Numbered from the stretch's first letter, positions 28,549-38,300 are shown. The stretch: DNA of 64,000 nucleotides from Epithemia pelagica (GCA_946965045.2 OX337240.1:868001-932000), one strand, 5' to 3'. A program made the numbers and translations. Notes: generated from the sequence alone by a model not told the origin.

Positions 28549-28916
28549 GTGGAACAACAAGTAAAGACGCAACAATCAAAGCAAGAAAGAGGGTCCGAGA
28601 AGAGTGGAAAGATTTGAACGCAACAATCAAAGCAAGAAAGAGGGTCCGAGAAGAGTAGAAAGATTTGAGACAAAGAGTCTCGCTGTTCATTCGGCCTGCG
28701 TCCAGTCGAAGGGTGCCCCGCGGGAAGTGACATCCCCAACAACGTAGATTTAAGTCTCCTATTAGTCACAACTTCTATGGATTCAAATGCTTTAGTATGT
28801 GCTCGCTCTTCATCTACTTTATTGGTTCACTTTCTACTTTACAGGCTCGCCTTTTCATCTACTTGCCTCTCCTGTCTTTTGTACTCGTAGGATCATAAGC
28901 TTTGCCGAACACGAAA

Positions 28917-29834
28917 ATGAGACTCTTGCTTCCTGATGATATGATGCAACATGGCATCAAGCTTTTGGGCTTTTCATACGATTCTGTCATGAAGATGTCC
29001 CCCGCAAAGCAGGAGAAGGTCTTTCGCTCACACTATGGTTCGTCGCCCCTGGTGGTTGCACATGTGTGGTATGATCTTACCACAACCGACATCGCAAGTT
29101 CCAAGCTCAACGACAGTGAGAAGACAGAGAAAGGATTGAAGAGGTTCTTTGTTGCGATGTATTTTCTGTTCACTTACCCAAAAAATGCGCATATCATTGC
29201 AACCATGTTTCACCAAAATGAGAAATATTCCCGGGGTGAGGCAGTGTGGCAGTGGGTCCGTAAGATCCAAGGCCTGAAAGCCAAAGTCATCATTTGGCCT
29301 CAATCACATGACGACCCGAACCGTGAAGTGTATGTTGTTACAGTTGATGGGGTGGACATGAAGACATGGGAACCGATGCATGAAACCTTTCCGCATGACC
29401 GACAATTCTTTTCCAAGAAATTTGCGCATGGTGGGCTGAAGTACGAGTTGGCAGTGAGTGTATTTTGGGGTCGGCTTGTCTGGATCAATGGCCCGTACAA
29501 GGCAGGCTGTCATGACCTGACCATCTTTCGAAACGGGCTTAAGGATCGCTTGGCAGATGGCAAGATGGCGATCGCTGACCGAGGATACGTTTCCTCTAGG
29601 GAAGATGAGGTCCACAAATTGGCAACGCCCAGAGCCACCGACAGTACGGAACTAGCAAAGTTCAAGTCTCGTTGCCGATGCAGGCATGAGACATTCAATG
29701 GAAGGATCAAGAACTTCCGCATTCTGTCTGACACATACCGCCACTCCCTGGACAACCATCAGGCAGCTTTCGAAGCGGTTTGTGTCCTTGTCCAGTATCA
29801 AATCATGAATGGTTCTACGTTGTTTAACATCTAG
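28917..29834 (+). CDS. DDE transposase, IS5/PIF-Harbinger type (copy 2)
   Basis: Protein identical to the copy at 25303 (305 residues, triad D144, D221, E258). It sits at the same place in unit 2, convergent with the acidic protein gene. Unlike copy 1, this transposase lies in a unit whose small-protein gene is complete and whose right inverted motif is present, so this is the copy most likely to represent a complete element. Confidence 0.88.
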   Translation: MRLLLPDDMMQHGIKLLGFSYDSVMKMSPAKQEKVFRSHYGSSPLVVAHVWYDLTTTDIASSKLNDSEKTEKGLKRFFVAMYFLFTYPKNAHIIATMFHQNEKYSRGEAVWQWVRKIQGLKAKVIIWPQSHDDPNREVYVVTVDGVDMKTWEPMHETFPHDRQFFSKKFAHGGLKYELAVSVFWGRLVWINGPYKAGCHDLTIFRNGLKDRLADGKMAIADRGYVSSREDEVHKLATPRATDSTELAKFKSRCRCRHETFNGRIKNFRILSDTYRHSLDNHQAAFEAVCVLVQYQIMNGSTLFNI

Positions 29835-29991
29835 AGAGTAGGTCTAACATGGCAAAATAACCAATAACCAATAACAAACGATCCTAAAAATAGTTATCAT
29901 CTTGATGCATATTATGACTACTTCTCTGTACCACGTGGCATATAACAGAAAAGGATTCGCTTTCTTCTTCTTCGTTACTCAGTACTAAAGC

Positions 29992-31431
29992 TCAAAGGGA
30001 TGCAAAGAGAGAGTTGACATCAGTCACACCACCATCAGAGGATCCACCAACTGGGACAGACTTGCTGTCAGAGACCATCCAATAAACATAGACAGAAAAA
30101 AATGAGGTGCGCCCACTCTGTTTTTTCATTGGCGCCGTCTTCCTCGTCATGTTGATGTTGTCCCCAGGGTGAATCACTGAGTTGTCTAACTCAACGCCCT
30201 CGGGGAAAATTCCAAGCCAATTCTTGCTACTGCATGCCTTGTTGAGCTTGCTCTTCATGAATGTTGAATGCAGCCGGTTGCTGACATTCTTCGAGTTGTC
30301 TCCGGTGAACTCTGCGTCTTCAAAACGCGACAAAAACTGATCAACATCATCATCCATCGAATCACGCCACGGACCTTCAATCAAGATGGCACGTCTCTCC
30401 AAGCCAGGGAAACCAGTGGCAATCCTTGCGCTGTACTTGTCGATATCCAGTGGCTCGACTTTCATTCGGATGATGTAGACGGTGCGTTCGTGTTTGTGAT
30501 ACACAACGCCAGGCACTCGGAAGACCATCACCTCATGAGAATCGGGGTAGTCAAATGAGATGTTGACAATCTTCGGGTTTTGGATGGTGCCCAAAGGGAA
30601 CTCGGTCATTTCGCCAGAGTTTCCGCTGCTGCTGTCGGTCGAGGACGACATGATGGGAACGGCTGTGATGGGAGCTGGGACTGAGGCTTGGTCAGGGAGG
30701 ACGAAGGAAGGAGGTGCAAGTTGGATGCCTTGTGGCTCAGGAGATGGAGATTGAAAGCTGGAGAACCGCGGTGGAGTTGCAAAGGAGGGAAGGTCTCCTC
30801 CGAATGCAACGGCTCTCTTCGAAGTTGCACGCGGCGGCGTATGGAACCGTGCAGATGTTGCGCCGGTTGACTGGACCTTGCTGGGCGGGCGATGTATTTT
30901 GATGTCTCCTGCGCCTGCGCCTTCGTCAAGCTTGTGCTTGCTTGCCTGGACGCGCGGTTCAGAGGCAACGGACAAGTTCGTAAATCCACCAATCAACGCG
31001 AAATCGTCGATGTTTTGTTCCTCCTCCTCGGATGCCTCGTCGTCCACCGCGAGGTCTTCGAAATCGACGTCGTCAACGCTGCTCGTCGTGGTGCCGGAAC
31101 TTGCTGGGCCACTGTAAGCAGCGAACGCCTCTCTGTTGGTGCCAAAGTTGCTGAGGATCCGAGTGTTCCACTCAGCAAGGGTCCGCTCACTGGGGGTGAT
31201 CTTGTACTCGTCCAGGAGCTTCTTGTACTTCTCAATGTCAAGCTTGGTAAGTGACGAACAGCGCTTTTGAAAGCGGCGGAAGATCTTCCCAGAGCCGTAC
31301 TTGTCACTTGACGAGGCTCCTCCCACGATGTCGGAAAAGAAGACTTCGGCTCGAGGCTTGGATGGGATGCTCTCGATGTCTTGCAAGAGAGTTTTCACCT
31401 GCTCGTTCGATAAGAATGAGGGATTCGGCAT
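29992..31431 (-). CDS. Acidic accessory protein of the transposon, unknown family (copy 2)
   Basis: Protein identical to the copy at 26378-27817 (479 residues). It lies in the same convergent arrangement with the transposase and divergent from the complete small charged protein gene. The shared divergent region suggests the two accessory genes are expressed together. Function and family are unknown; a DNA-binding partner for the transposase is the simplest guess. Confidence 0.7.
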   Translation of the reverse strand: MPNPSFLSNEQVKTLLQDIESIPSKPRAEVFFSDIVGGASSSDKYGSGKIFRRFQKRCSSLTKLDIEKYKKLLDEYKITPSERTLAEWNTRILSNFGTNREAFAAYSGPASSGTTTSSVDDVDFEDLAVDDEASEEEEQNIDDFALIGGFTNLSVASEPRVQASKHKLDEGAGAGDIKIHRPPSKVQSTGATSARFHTPPRATSKRAVAFGGDLPSFATPPRFSSFQSPSPEPQGIQLAPPSFVLPDQASVPAPITAVPIMSSSTDSSSGNSGEMTEFPLGTIQNPKIVNISFDYPDSHEVMVFRVPGVVYHKHERTVYIIRMKVEPLDIDKYSARIATGFPGLERRAILIEGPWRDSMDDDVDQFLSRFEDAEFTGDNSKNVSNRLHSTFMKSKLNKACSSKNWLGIFPEGVELDNSVIHPGDNINMTRKTAPMKKQSGRTSFFSVYVYWMVSDSKSVPVGGSSDGGVTDVNSLFASL

Positions 31432-31826
31432 TATGAGAGGTTGTGAGCCTTTCTTTGCAAAGCAACAAACTACTCGTAGACCTGTCAAAAGCAACATTAG
31501 TCTTATTTTCATTCCTACGTATACGCAATCATAGGTACATCTTAGGCATTGGTACTGCGTTGCTGTGGAGCATTTTGGCGCCATCCTTTTTGGCGCCGTC
31601 CTTATTCATACCTCTACGCAATCATAGGTACATTTTGGCCGTTGATACGCATTGCTATCCATTCGTGCCGTGCGTTGCATGGCATACATCACAGCGAAGC
31701 GACTGTTCGCGGGAAGCAGCTTCCCGTCAAGGGTGGGTCTTGTTTGACGCTATTCTATCAATGAAAGAGCATTGACATGGCAATCAAACTGTTTCTACTA
31801 TCATCTTATCGCTCATAACTTCTAAG
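31432..31826. promoter_or_regulatory. Divergent control region inside the unit (copy 2)
   Basis: Identical to 27818-28212, with the perfect 7-bp-arm palindrome at 31710-31726 and the paired ACGCAATCATAGGTACAT boxes. Here both flanking genes are intact. Confidence 0.45.
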
Positions 31827-32387
31827 ATGGCACCGATTGGAAAGGAAGGTTGGATTCCCTGGCGCAAGAGCGCAACTCGAGCTCTCATCGTTTCTGAGTT
31901 GGAAAGCGGTGGCATTCCACTCACGCATGCAATTGGAGTCACGGCCGAAGATGTTTGGAGCAAGTACAAGGATCATGAAACTGTTGTGTCCGAGAAAGTG
32001 GTCAAGGAGCAGTTTCTTCTCCGTCTCAGGGACCACCAGAAACAAGTAGCTATCAAGAAACAATGTTCCTCACGTGAGGAAATCGCCCTCCGTCACGACC
32101 TTGCCATGCATCCTCCTCTCTGTCGCAACGCCTTCGGCCGTCCATTCTGGAACGGCTCTGATGCACAGAATTTTCTGGAACAAGATGTCTTCAACCGAGT
32201 TTATGAACGCATGCATGTTGGCCTGCTCTACCTCAGCCGCCCTGAGTACCAGGAGTTTCCGATGCGTTTGTTCCGTCATCATCTCTACCAAGAGATCAAA
32301 CGCCAGAAGTTTATCTGTTTCCTTGAAATGAAGCGGGCCCAGAAACTAGCCACCAAGCGAGCCAAAGATCAGACCCGTAGCTCTTAA
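31827..32387 (+). CDS. Small charged accessory protein of the transposon (complete)
   Basis: 186 residues. The N-terminus GWIPWRKSATRALIVSELES, then GGIPL, has a W..S.A...L...LESG pattern that I have seen described for proteins next to transposases in protist genomes (recollection, not checked). Two similar segments follow: HETVVSEKVVKEQFLLRLRD and PEYQEFPMRLFRHHLYQEIK, each with a hydrophobic F...L..(I/L) helix preceded by a charged turn, suggesting an internal duplication. The C-terminus is strongly basic (MKRAQKLATKRAKDQTR). DNA binding is plausible. It ends at TAA 32385-32387, only a few bases before the inverted motif at 32391. The family is not firmly identified. Confidence 0.7.
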   Translation: MAPIGKEGWIPWRKSATRALIVSELESGGIPLTHAIGVTAEDVWSKYKDHETVVSEKVVKEQFLLRLRDHQKQVAIKKQCSSREEIALRHDLAMHPPLCRNAFGRPFWNGSDAQNFLEQDVFNRVYERMHVGLLYLSRPEYQEFPMRLFRHHLYQEIKRQKFICFLEMKRAQKLATKRAKDQTRSS

Positions 32388-32390
32388 AGT

Positions 32391-33057
32391 AAATTGGTTG
32401 ATTGTTGTGCCATTCCTCTAGTTTGTCTTCGTAGTCTTTTGTACAGTTGTTCGTAATCTTTGTCCAGTTGTCGAGTTGTCGAGTTGTCGAGTTGTCGAGT
32501 TGTCCAGTTGTCCAGTTGTCCAGTTGTCCAGTTGTCCAGTTGTCCAGTTGTCCAGTTGTCCAGTTCGTTGTCCAGTTGTCCAGTTGTCCAGTTCGATTTG
32601 TCCAGTTGTCCAGTTGTCCAGTTCAATCGCTGATTGTCAAGTTCAGTTTTGTGTTTCCCGCAGGTCATGTTAATACGAATCGACATCCCCCGGCTCCCCA
32701 ACTTGTCATATATTGTACTATTCTACAGTAGAATTTTTCTGAACGGATCGTATCTTCTGGAGTACTTAGCGATCAAATTTTCAAGTCCGCACATACGGGA
32801 TCAAAAGTATCGATCAGACCCTGTCACGCCCATCGCTACAGGACTAACATTTCTCCGTTGAGTTGGTCGTGTACAGAAAATCGCGATAAGTATCCATGTC
32901 CAGTTATATTGCCCCATTTGTCCCTTCCGGACAACGTCACGAACCGAACTAGACTAGAGAGCTCTAAGCCTGAATAGCTAGAGGACAAGAAGTGTCTCCT
33001 AGCAATCGAGTCTATATGTCCCCAACGACATAATTCCGAGTGTTCCTGAGGAGATAC
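32391..33057. repeat. Right inverted arm of transposon
   Basis: About 667 bp, the reverse-orientation partner of 23758-24426. It starts internally at AAATTGGTTGATTGT (inverse of ACAATCAACCAATTT), holds the minisatellite and then the conserved blocks GACATCCCCCGGCTC, GCACATACGGGAT, TTCTCCGTTGAG, AGAAGTGTCTCCTAG and CCGAGTGTTCC. Confidence 0.8.
32460..32621 (-). repeat. CTGGACAA minisatellite, right arm
   Basis: Written on the plus strand as TTGTCCAG units: 13 units (units 2-5 are TTGTCGAG variants), TTCG, 3 units, TTCGAT, 3 units. The layout mirrors the left array, which shows that the two arrays descend from one arm. Confidence 0.95.
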
Positions 33058-33164
33058 CGATAATCGACAGGTAGCAAAAAGGATAGGAGTAAGGGATAGG
33101 ACGGCTATCACCTTAGCTTACCTCTAGCTATTAGTCTATAGCTCTAGAGGCGTCACATGTCATA

Positions 33165-33545
33165 CAGGGCTGTGCACTATTCAATTTATGCATATATATT
33201 TTCTATTAAATTGAATAAATTTAGTTATTTTTCCTTGACAAAAATTAAAATTTATCTGAAATATATTTAGGGTTAGGGTTATCCCTAATTTGGTGGGGTA
33301 GCAATGTAGGCACGGGAGAATCTGATAGAGCTGTGCCCTAACCTTAACCCTAACCCCCAATCTATTCCTAAATATTCGAATATTAAGTGAATAAATCTAT
33401 TTTTAAATATATTTCTAGTTCAGTGACAATCTATCTATGGTAGGAGTATCTATTTATTCGCTAGGTAGGAATATATCTACTCCTATCTATCTATTCCACT
33501 ACTGAATTTGGGAATAGATTAAAAATTGAATTTGACACAGCCCTG
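33165..33545. mobile_element. 381-bp hAT-like MITE
   Basis: Ends are CAGGGCTGTG...TTCAATTT and its inverse (AAATTGAA...CACAGCCCTG). A perfect 8-bp direct duplication ATGTCATA flanks it at 33157-33164 and 33546-33553. An 8-bp target duplication and CAGGG termini are the hallmarks of hAT transposons. The interior is AT-rich, non-coding and partly self-complementary, and contains TTAGGGTTAGGG near 33269 and CCCTAACCTTAACCCTAACC near 33337, both telomere-like. No transposase is present, so it moved in trans. Confidence 0.85.
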
Positions 33546-33566
33546 ATGTCATATGTTCTCTCGACC

Positions 33567-34886
33567 ATGACAGTGTCGTCTTCTTGGCGCACGGCAGCAG
33601 CACGAATTAGTACCACCACAACCAGGTCCACAATGAACACTAATAGAAGGATCGCAAGAGGAGGCCTGACTCGTCCCCTGCTACAACGTCCTGGTTCCAT
33701 CGGCTGGAATCGATCCTTCACCACGGTTCCTCCACAACAGCCGTCGTGTGGTGGTCCTCGGGTGCGTTTGTATGGAGTTCCCTTGTCACAGCCCTTCCGA
33801 TCCGTGGCCTGGGCACTCTTGTTGCTCAAGGTACCCTTTGAATTGATTGTGACAGTTCCAGGACAAAAGGATTCCTCCTCCTCCATTGTGGGTGCCCGAG
33901 ATTCCCAGTTTCGGCAAAAGACACGAGCCCGGTCCATTACAGTCCCCTTGTTGGAAATTCTTGCACCGTCGTTGGACACACCCGAGATTGATTCTACAGC
34001 AACCACAACAATAACGACAACAATGACAAGCACAAGCCACCCCCAACCAGAGGATCCAAACACTGGTTTGTCCTCGTCATCGTCGTCATCTTCGTATGGC
34101 GCCATTACGGAAAGTGGTGCCATTTTGATGCATGTTTGTGAACAATGGGATACGTCGGGAGTCTGGTATGGTCGTTCGGGTACCTTGTTTAAGGCTACCA
34201 TTGATTCGTATTGTCATTGGCATCATACCAATACCCGAACGTTGGGACGTTTGGCCAGTCAATATTTTTTAAACGCCAAGTCCCCCACCACAACCACGGC
34301 AGATGCCACGGAACACGAAGAAATGCACAAAATTTTGCATCGTCTCGAACATGGATGGTTGTCGCGGACGACAACGACGACGACAACAAGCACCGAACCA
34401 ATACTGTCGGATCACACCACTGCACTGGACAACGAGAACGACAACGGCCAACCAGACTTGTTTCTCGCGGGTGGATCGCATCCCTCCATTGCCGATTTGC
34501 TGTGTTATTGCGAAGTGGTTCAAGTCGTCTGGACTGGGTTGGTACTCCCTGGTCCGTCCAACGACGACAAAAACAACAACAGCAACAACAGCCAAAATCA
34601 CTCCAACGATAGCCTCCATTCCCTTTCCCAACAGTATCCTCGTCTCGGGGCCTGGATGCAACGCATGCAACAATTGCCCTACCATGATCCCGTTCATGCC
34701 GCCTTATTTCATTTGGGACGGATCCGTTCACCACACAACCAAACGAATGATGACAACCAAGTGCCCTGGCCCAAACGATTGGCCCGTGCCAACAAGGCAG
34801 GCATTCAAGCCTTACATGAGGCTCAACATGACAAACTCGGCAACTCTACAACAACGACGGCAGGTACTCCTCGGTCCAAACTCTAA
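33567..34886 (+). CDS. Glutathione S-transferase-like protein, N-terminal presequence
   Basis: 439 residues from ATG 33567; the frame also holds an ATG at 33546, but that codon is part of the MITE target duplication. The first 60 residues are rich in R, S and T without acids (RTAAARISTTTTRSTMNTNR), resembling a mitochondrial presequence. The thioredoxin-like GST N-domain follows: VRLYGVPLSQPFRSVAWALL, with S as candidate glutathione-activating residue, then SGAILMHVCEQW. The helical GST C-domain includes DLFLAGGSHPSIADLLCYCE and PRLGAWMQRMQQLPYHD, close to theta-class members. Low-complexity T/S and N/D insertions separate the blocks. GSTs conjugate glutathione to electrophiles or reduce peroxides; the exact substrate is unknown. 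The adjacent MITE now forms its immediate upstream region. Confidence 0.8.
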   Translation: MTVSSSWRTAAARISTTTTRSTMNTNRRIARGGLTRPLLQRPGSIGWNRSFTTVPPQQPSCGGPRVRLYGVPLSQPFRSVAWALLLLKVPFELIVTVPGQKDSSSSIVGARDSQFRQKTRARSITVPLLEILAPSLDTPEIDSTATTTITTTMTSTSHPQPEDPNTGLSSSSSSSSYGAITESGAILMHVCEQWDTSGVWYGRSGTLFKATIDSYCHWHHTNTRTLGRLASQYFLNAKSPTTTTADATEHEEMHKILHRLEHGWLSRTTTTTTTSTEPILSDHTTALDNENDNGQPDLFLAGGSHPSIADLLCYCEVVQVVWTGLVLPGPSNDDKNNNSNNSQNHSNDSLHSLSQQYPRLGAWMQRMQQLPYHDPVHAALFHLGRIRSPHNQTNDDNQVPWPKRLARANKAGIQALHEAQHDKLGNSTTTTAGTPRSKL

Positions 34887-35353
34887 AAGAGGTTATTGAT
34901 GTGGGGACAAAGACTACAATCTTGCATGCTCTGTCAACACGGGATCGACCATTCGAAACGATCATGCACGACGCAACATATCATTGGACACACAAGACAT
35001 GGATACAGATATACAGTTTGTCATCCTGTTGTAAATTCTTTTGTAGAAATAATGAAACACCAAATCGCGTTTCGATAAAGTATATCTCTGTGAGCTTTTG
35101 GTGTACCAACAGGCCCGTGCACATTGGGAGTGTGGGAGAAAGGGGAATTGTGGTGTCGATGATTCTCTTGAGAGAAAGAGAGAATTCCACCCTCAACGAC
35201 AGACGAGAATCAAAGACCACACCGTCTAGGTAGCGTCATAAGTCTGCATTGGCAGGTAGTCAACAGAATGAAAAAAGCGCCTTCTCCCTCTCCTAGAAAT
35301 CGGCCAGTTGCAGTTCGTAGGGTTGTCGTTGTAGCATGTTGCGTCATTTTCAT
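34887..35353. other. Intergenic, 467 bp, between convergent genes
   Basis: Downstream of the GST-like gene and downstream of COG4, so it should contain both 3' ends. Nothing else was recognised. Confidence 0.35.
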
Positions 35354-38300
35354 CTATGTTGGTGGTGGAGGAGGCTGTTGTTGTGGTTGTTGTTGTTGTA
35401 ATTTGATGAGTTGTTGGGTGACGGCACCAATGGCTTCGGGTGCAAAGTCGACACGAAGTGCCATGGTTTGTCCAACTTGGTCGGGTGTCAAGACTGCGGA
35501 ACCCGGAGTTCCATGGTACATGAGCCATTCAGCCGGTTGTTCCATTTGCAACAGGGCCACAACTTGATGTAAGGGTTCCCAATGCGCCATCAACGATGAC
35601 GACGACGAGGCCATGGGAACGGCCGTCGCAGCCGGATGATTGTTGTTCATGTTGTTGGATGTGGAAGAGTTTGAATGACTAGATGGCGTTGCACAGCGTT
35701 CGATATACGTTTGAATCATTCGCACTTGTTTCGATAACAAGAGAGATCCCCAATCGGTAAAGCGTTTTTCCAACCGCCACAAGGCGGTAAGAATCACATG
35801 AACGACACGATCCACCAAATGTTCCGCCAAGCGGACCAAAACCTGCGGTTCCAATCGTGTGGCAATTTGTTGCAAAAATATATAGGATTCCAGTGGACCC
35901 ATGAGTTCCGTGGCCAACCGCTCGTCTCGTTCCAATTGTTGCAATTGCTTGGCATCAATCTGGTACGATTCGTGGGCCACAAATGCACCAATATGGTCCA
36001 AACACAACCCATTGCCACTAATCAATACACCGGCACTGTCCTTTCCATTCTCGTCATTGTCCGGCAAGATTTTGGCATATTCTCCCACAAGTTCCTTGAC
36101 TTTTTGCGTCTGTATGGAATCGTACGTGTTGGCATATCGAAACAATTCTTCTCGTGTCAATTGGATCATGGCAATGGCCTTTTCATCTTCGGTGGACCAT
36201 GCAATCTTGTCTTCCTGTGGTGGCACGGATGGGAGGTCCTCCGAACCAGGATGCGGAGCGTCTGTACGGGCGGCTGCATCATTCGTGGTAGTGGATTCCT
36301 GAAGCAATCCATCCAAGTATTCGACAAGGGATCGACAGGCCTCCGCGGCGGCGTGAATGCCATTGAGGGCACAGAATTTGGCATGCATTTGCATCAAGCG
36401 CGATCCAGCACTACTACTACCAGTTCCACTCAGAGAAGTGAGAGCGGCCAAGAAATTTCCCGACGACGGATGGCTGCGACTTGTTGTCTTATTAGTATTG
36501 GATGGGGCAGACGTTGTGGTTTTCTTCTTTGTGGATGCGGTCGCTCCCATGTCTTGATCCAAGGCATCTAATAAGGCTGATGCAAAAGTATTGGTGGACG
36601 GTGGTGCGGATACGGATGATTCGGATGGTTTACTATTCGTCGTCGTCGTGCCCTCGTCATTGTTCGGTTCATCCGTGTCAGGGGTCATCCAACACCCTCG
36701 TTGTTCGTAAAAGAGCGCCCGATGGACACCGCCGCCCAAGGATGATGATAGATTGTCGTCATCCTGGTCGGTGGACCAAACATCATGGGCAATGGCATGG
36801 GCGACGGTTCCCATGGCGGAGAGGGCTTGTGTGGAGGCGGCACGTTCCAGGGCGCGCGTCGACAAGTAGTGGGCATCTTCCACGACAGACGGCACATAAA
36901 TCAAGGTCCCCATGACAATCTGAATGGGTTGGGCCACACTCTTGGCCTTGTGCCATTGCTGGACCGCCAAAAATCGTTCCAAGGCGGCATACTTCCAGGA
37001 CCATTCGGGTAATAATTGTTGGGAAATGACAGTCGTCGTCGTCGTCGTCGTAGCAGTAGAAGTATTGGAGGAGGAAGAGGATGTCTCGTGTGGCATGGTT
37101 TGGATCGAGTCCTGGTAGTGGTGGTTGTTGCGAAGGAGTGTTTGGTATTGTGCCATTAACAAACACGCCAAGGCCATTTCATCCACCAACCCATCCAAAA
37201 ATCCCAAATCCGGTGGATTCTCATTGTTTTCTACGGGGGCGCCGGTAGTAGCAGCGACTGCACTTTGTTGCATGAAGGAATCCACCGGTCGGTCCGTCCA
37301 AAACCAGTCCGACACGGTTTGGCACAGTTCTTGGGCCTGCTGATTCAAGACTTGAATGGAAGTGACACACATGCGATGGAGTGGTTCCGTCACAACCCCC
37401 GTGGCGTCCTGATTGTTGTTGTCGTTGTCATTGTCATTGTCATTGTCATTGTCGTGGGATGGTGGTAGTGGAGGCGGCAAATTCACCAACCAGGCTACCA
37501 AAGGATGAATCAGAGCCGCCGCTTGACCCAACAGGACCGCCAAGGCATTGGCATGATGTTTCTCATAGACTACGACTGCTGCTGTTCCAGTCGTGTGCGC
37601 CGTGGAGGATACGGCGCCCATCGTGTGGTCCTCCTCCTCCCCATCGTCATTGTACACTTGCACATTCGGGGGAGGTGGAGCGTGCGACGACGACAATGTG
37701 GCGTCAGCCAAGCCTCGTTTTCGTTCTTGCACCAATTGCCAAATGGCCGGTTTGATGCGGGTCCGAAAGGTTTGTCGTTGAAAGGAAACGTAGGATTGTA
37801 CCACTTCGTCTACTGTGGGCAGCAGCACTCCACCCCCGACGTGGGTGGTGGTGGAGGATGTCGCCGGTACAGGCATTCTGGGTGGTGGTGATGGTTGTGG
37901 TAGTTGTTGCAGGAGCAATCGGAGTACGAGTTCGGTCGTTTGTGCCACGGCTCCTTGATAGGCCCGCAACAAATCATCGACGGCTTCGGGAGAAGCGTCC
38001 AATGGCTCTCCTCCTCCTGTAGTTCCATGACGACCACCATGACGACGACTGTCTCCGGATTGACTGTGTTCACTGATATCGAGGGGTGATGGTTCGGTGA
38101 TTGGCATCATGACGTGGACCAGCAACTCATGGGCGGTTGCAATGGTTTTGGATTGCACATGTCGAAACAAGTCGGCTTCGACCGATTGCGGATCGGCCCG
38201 ATCGGCTGTCCATCGAGCCAATTGATCCAAGGATGGGACAAGGGCTTCCAACTCGGCCTGAACGTGCAACACGTCGTCCACTTCCAAGGGTGAATGGTTC

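Larger units (their letters stand above)
28529..32142. repeat. Tandem 3,614-bp unit, copy 2
   Basis: Head-to-tail second copy of 24915-28528. Including the unique 263 bp beyond 32142 it runs to the inverted motif AAATTGGTTGATTGT at 32391-32405, so the complete inner element would be 28529-32405 (3,877 bp), with the same 15-base motif at both ends in inverted orientation. Confidence 0.92.
23758..33057. mobile_element. 9.3-kb multi-gene DNA transposon with long minisatellite-bearing inverted arms
   Basis: Inverted arms at 23758-24426 and 32391-33057 enclose a KOW-like gene and two tandem copies of a 3,614-bp unit. The unit encodes a DDE transposase, an acidic 479-residue protein and a small charged protein. 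The arms are homologous along their length but diverged: the 71-nt stretch 23769-23839 matches the reverse complement of 32976-33046 at 65 positions. Both arms carry the 8-bp array in the same place and end internally at ACAATCAACCA. The transposase is of the IS5/PIF-Harbinger type (DDE_Tnp_4). Outer termini and target duplication were not resolved; alignment fades outside the stated coordinates. With one unit removed, the ancestral element would be about 5.7 kb. Confidence 0.75.

Noticed and set aside
23758-33057. LTR retrotransposon
   Set aside because: The flanking repeats are inverted, not direct, and no reverse transcriptase, gag or integrase of retroelement type is present; the transposase is DDE_Tnp_4-like.
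33265-33360. True chromosome end
   Set aside because: The telomere-like tracts are only two to three units, on both strands, and lie inside a bounded MITE with genes on both sides.
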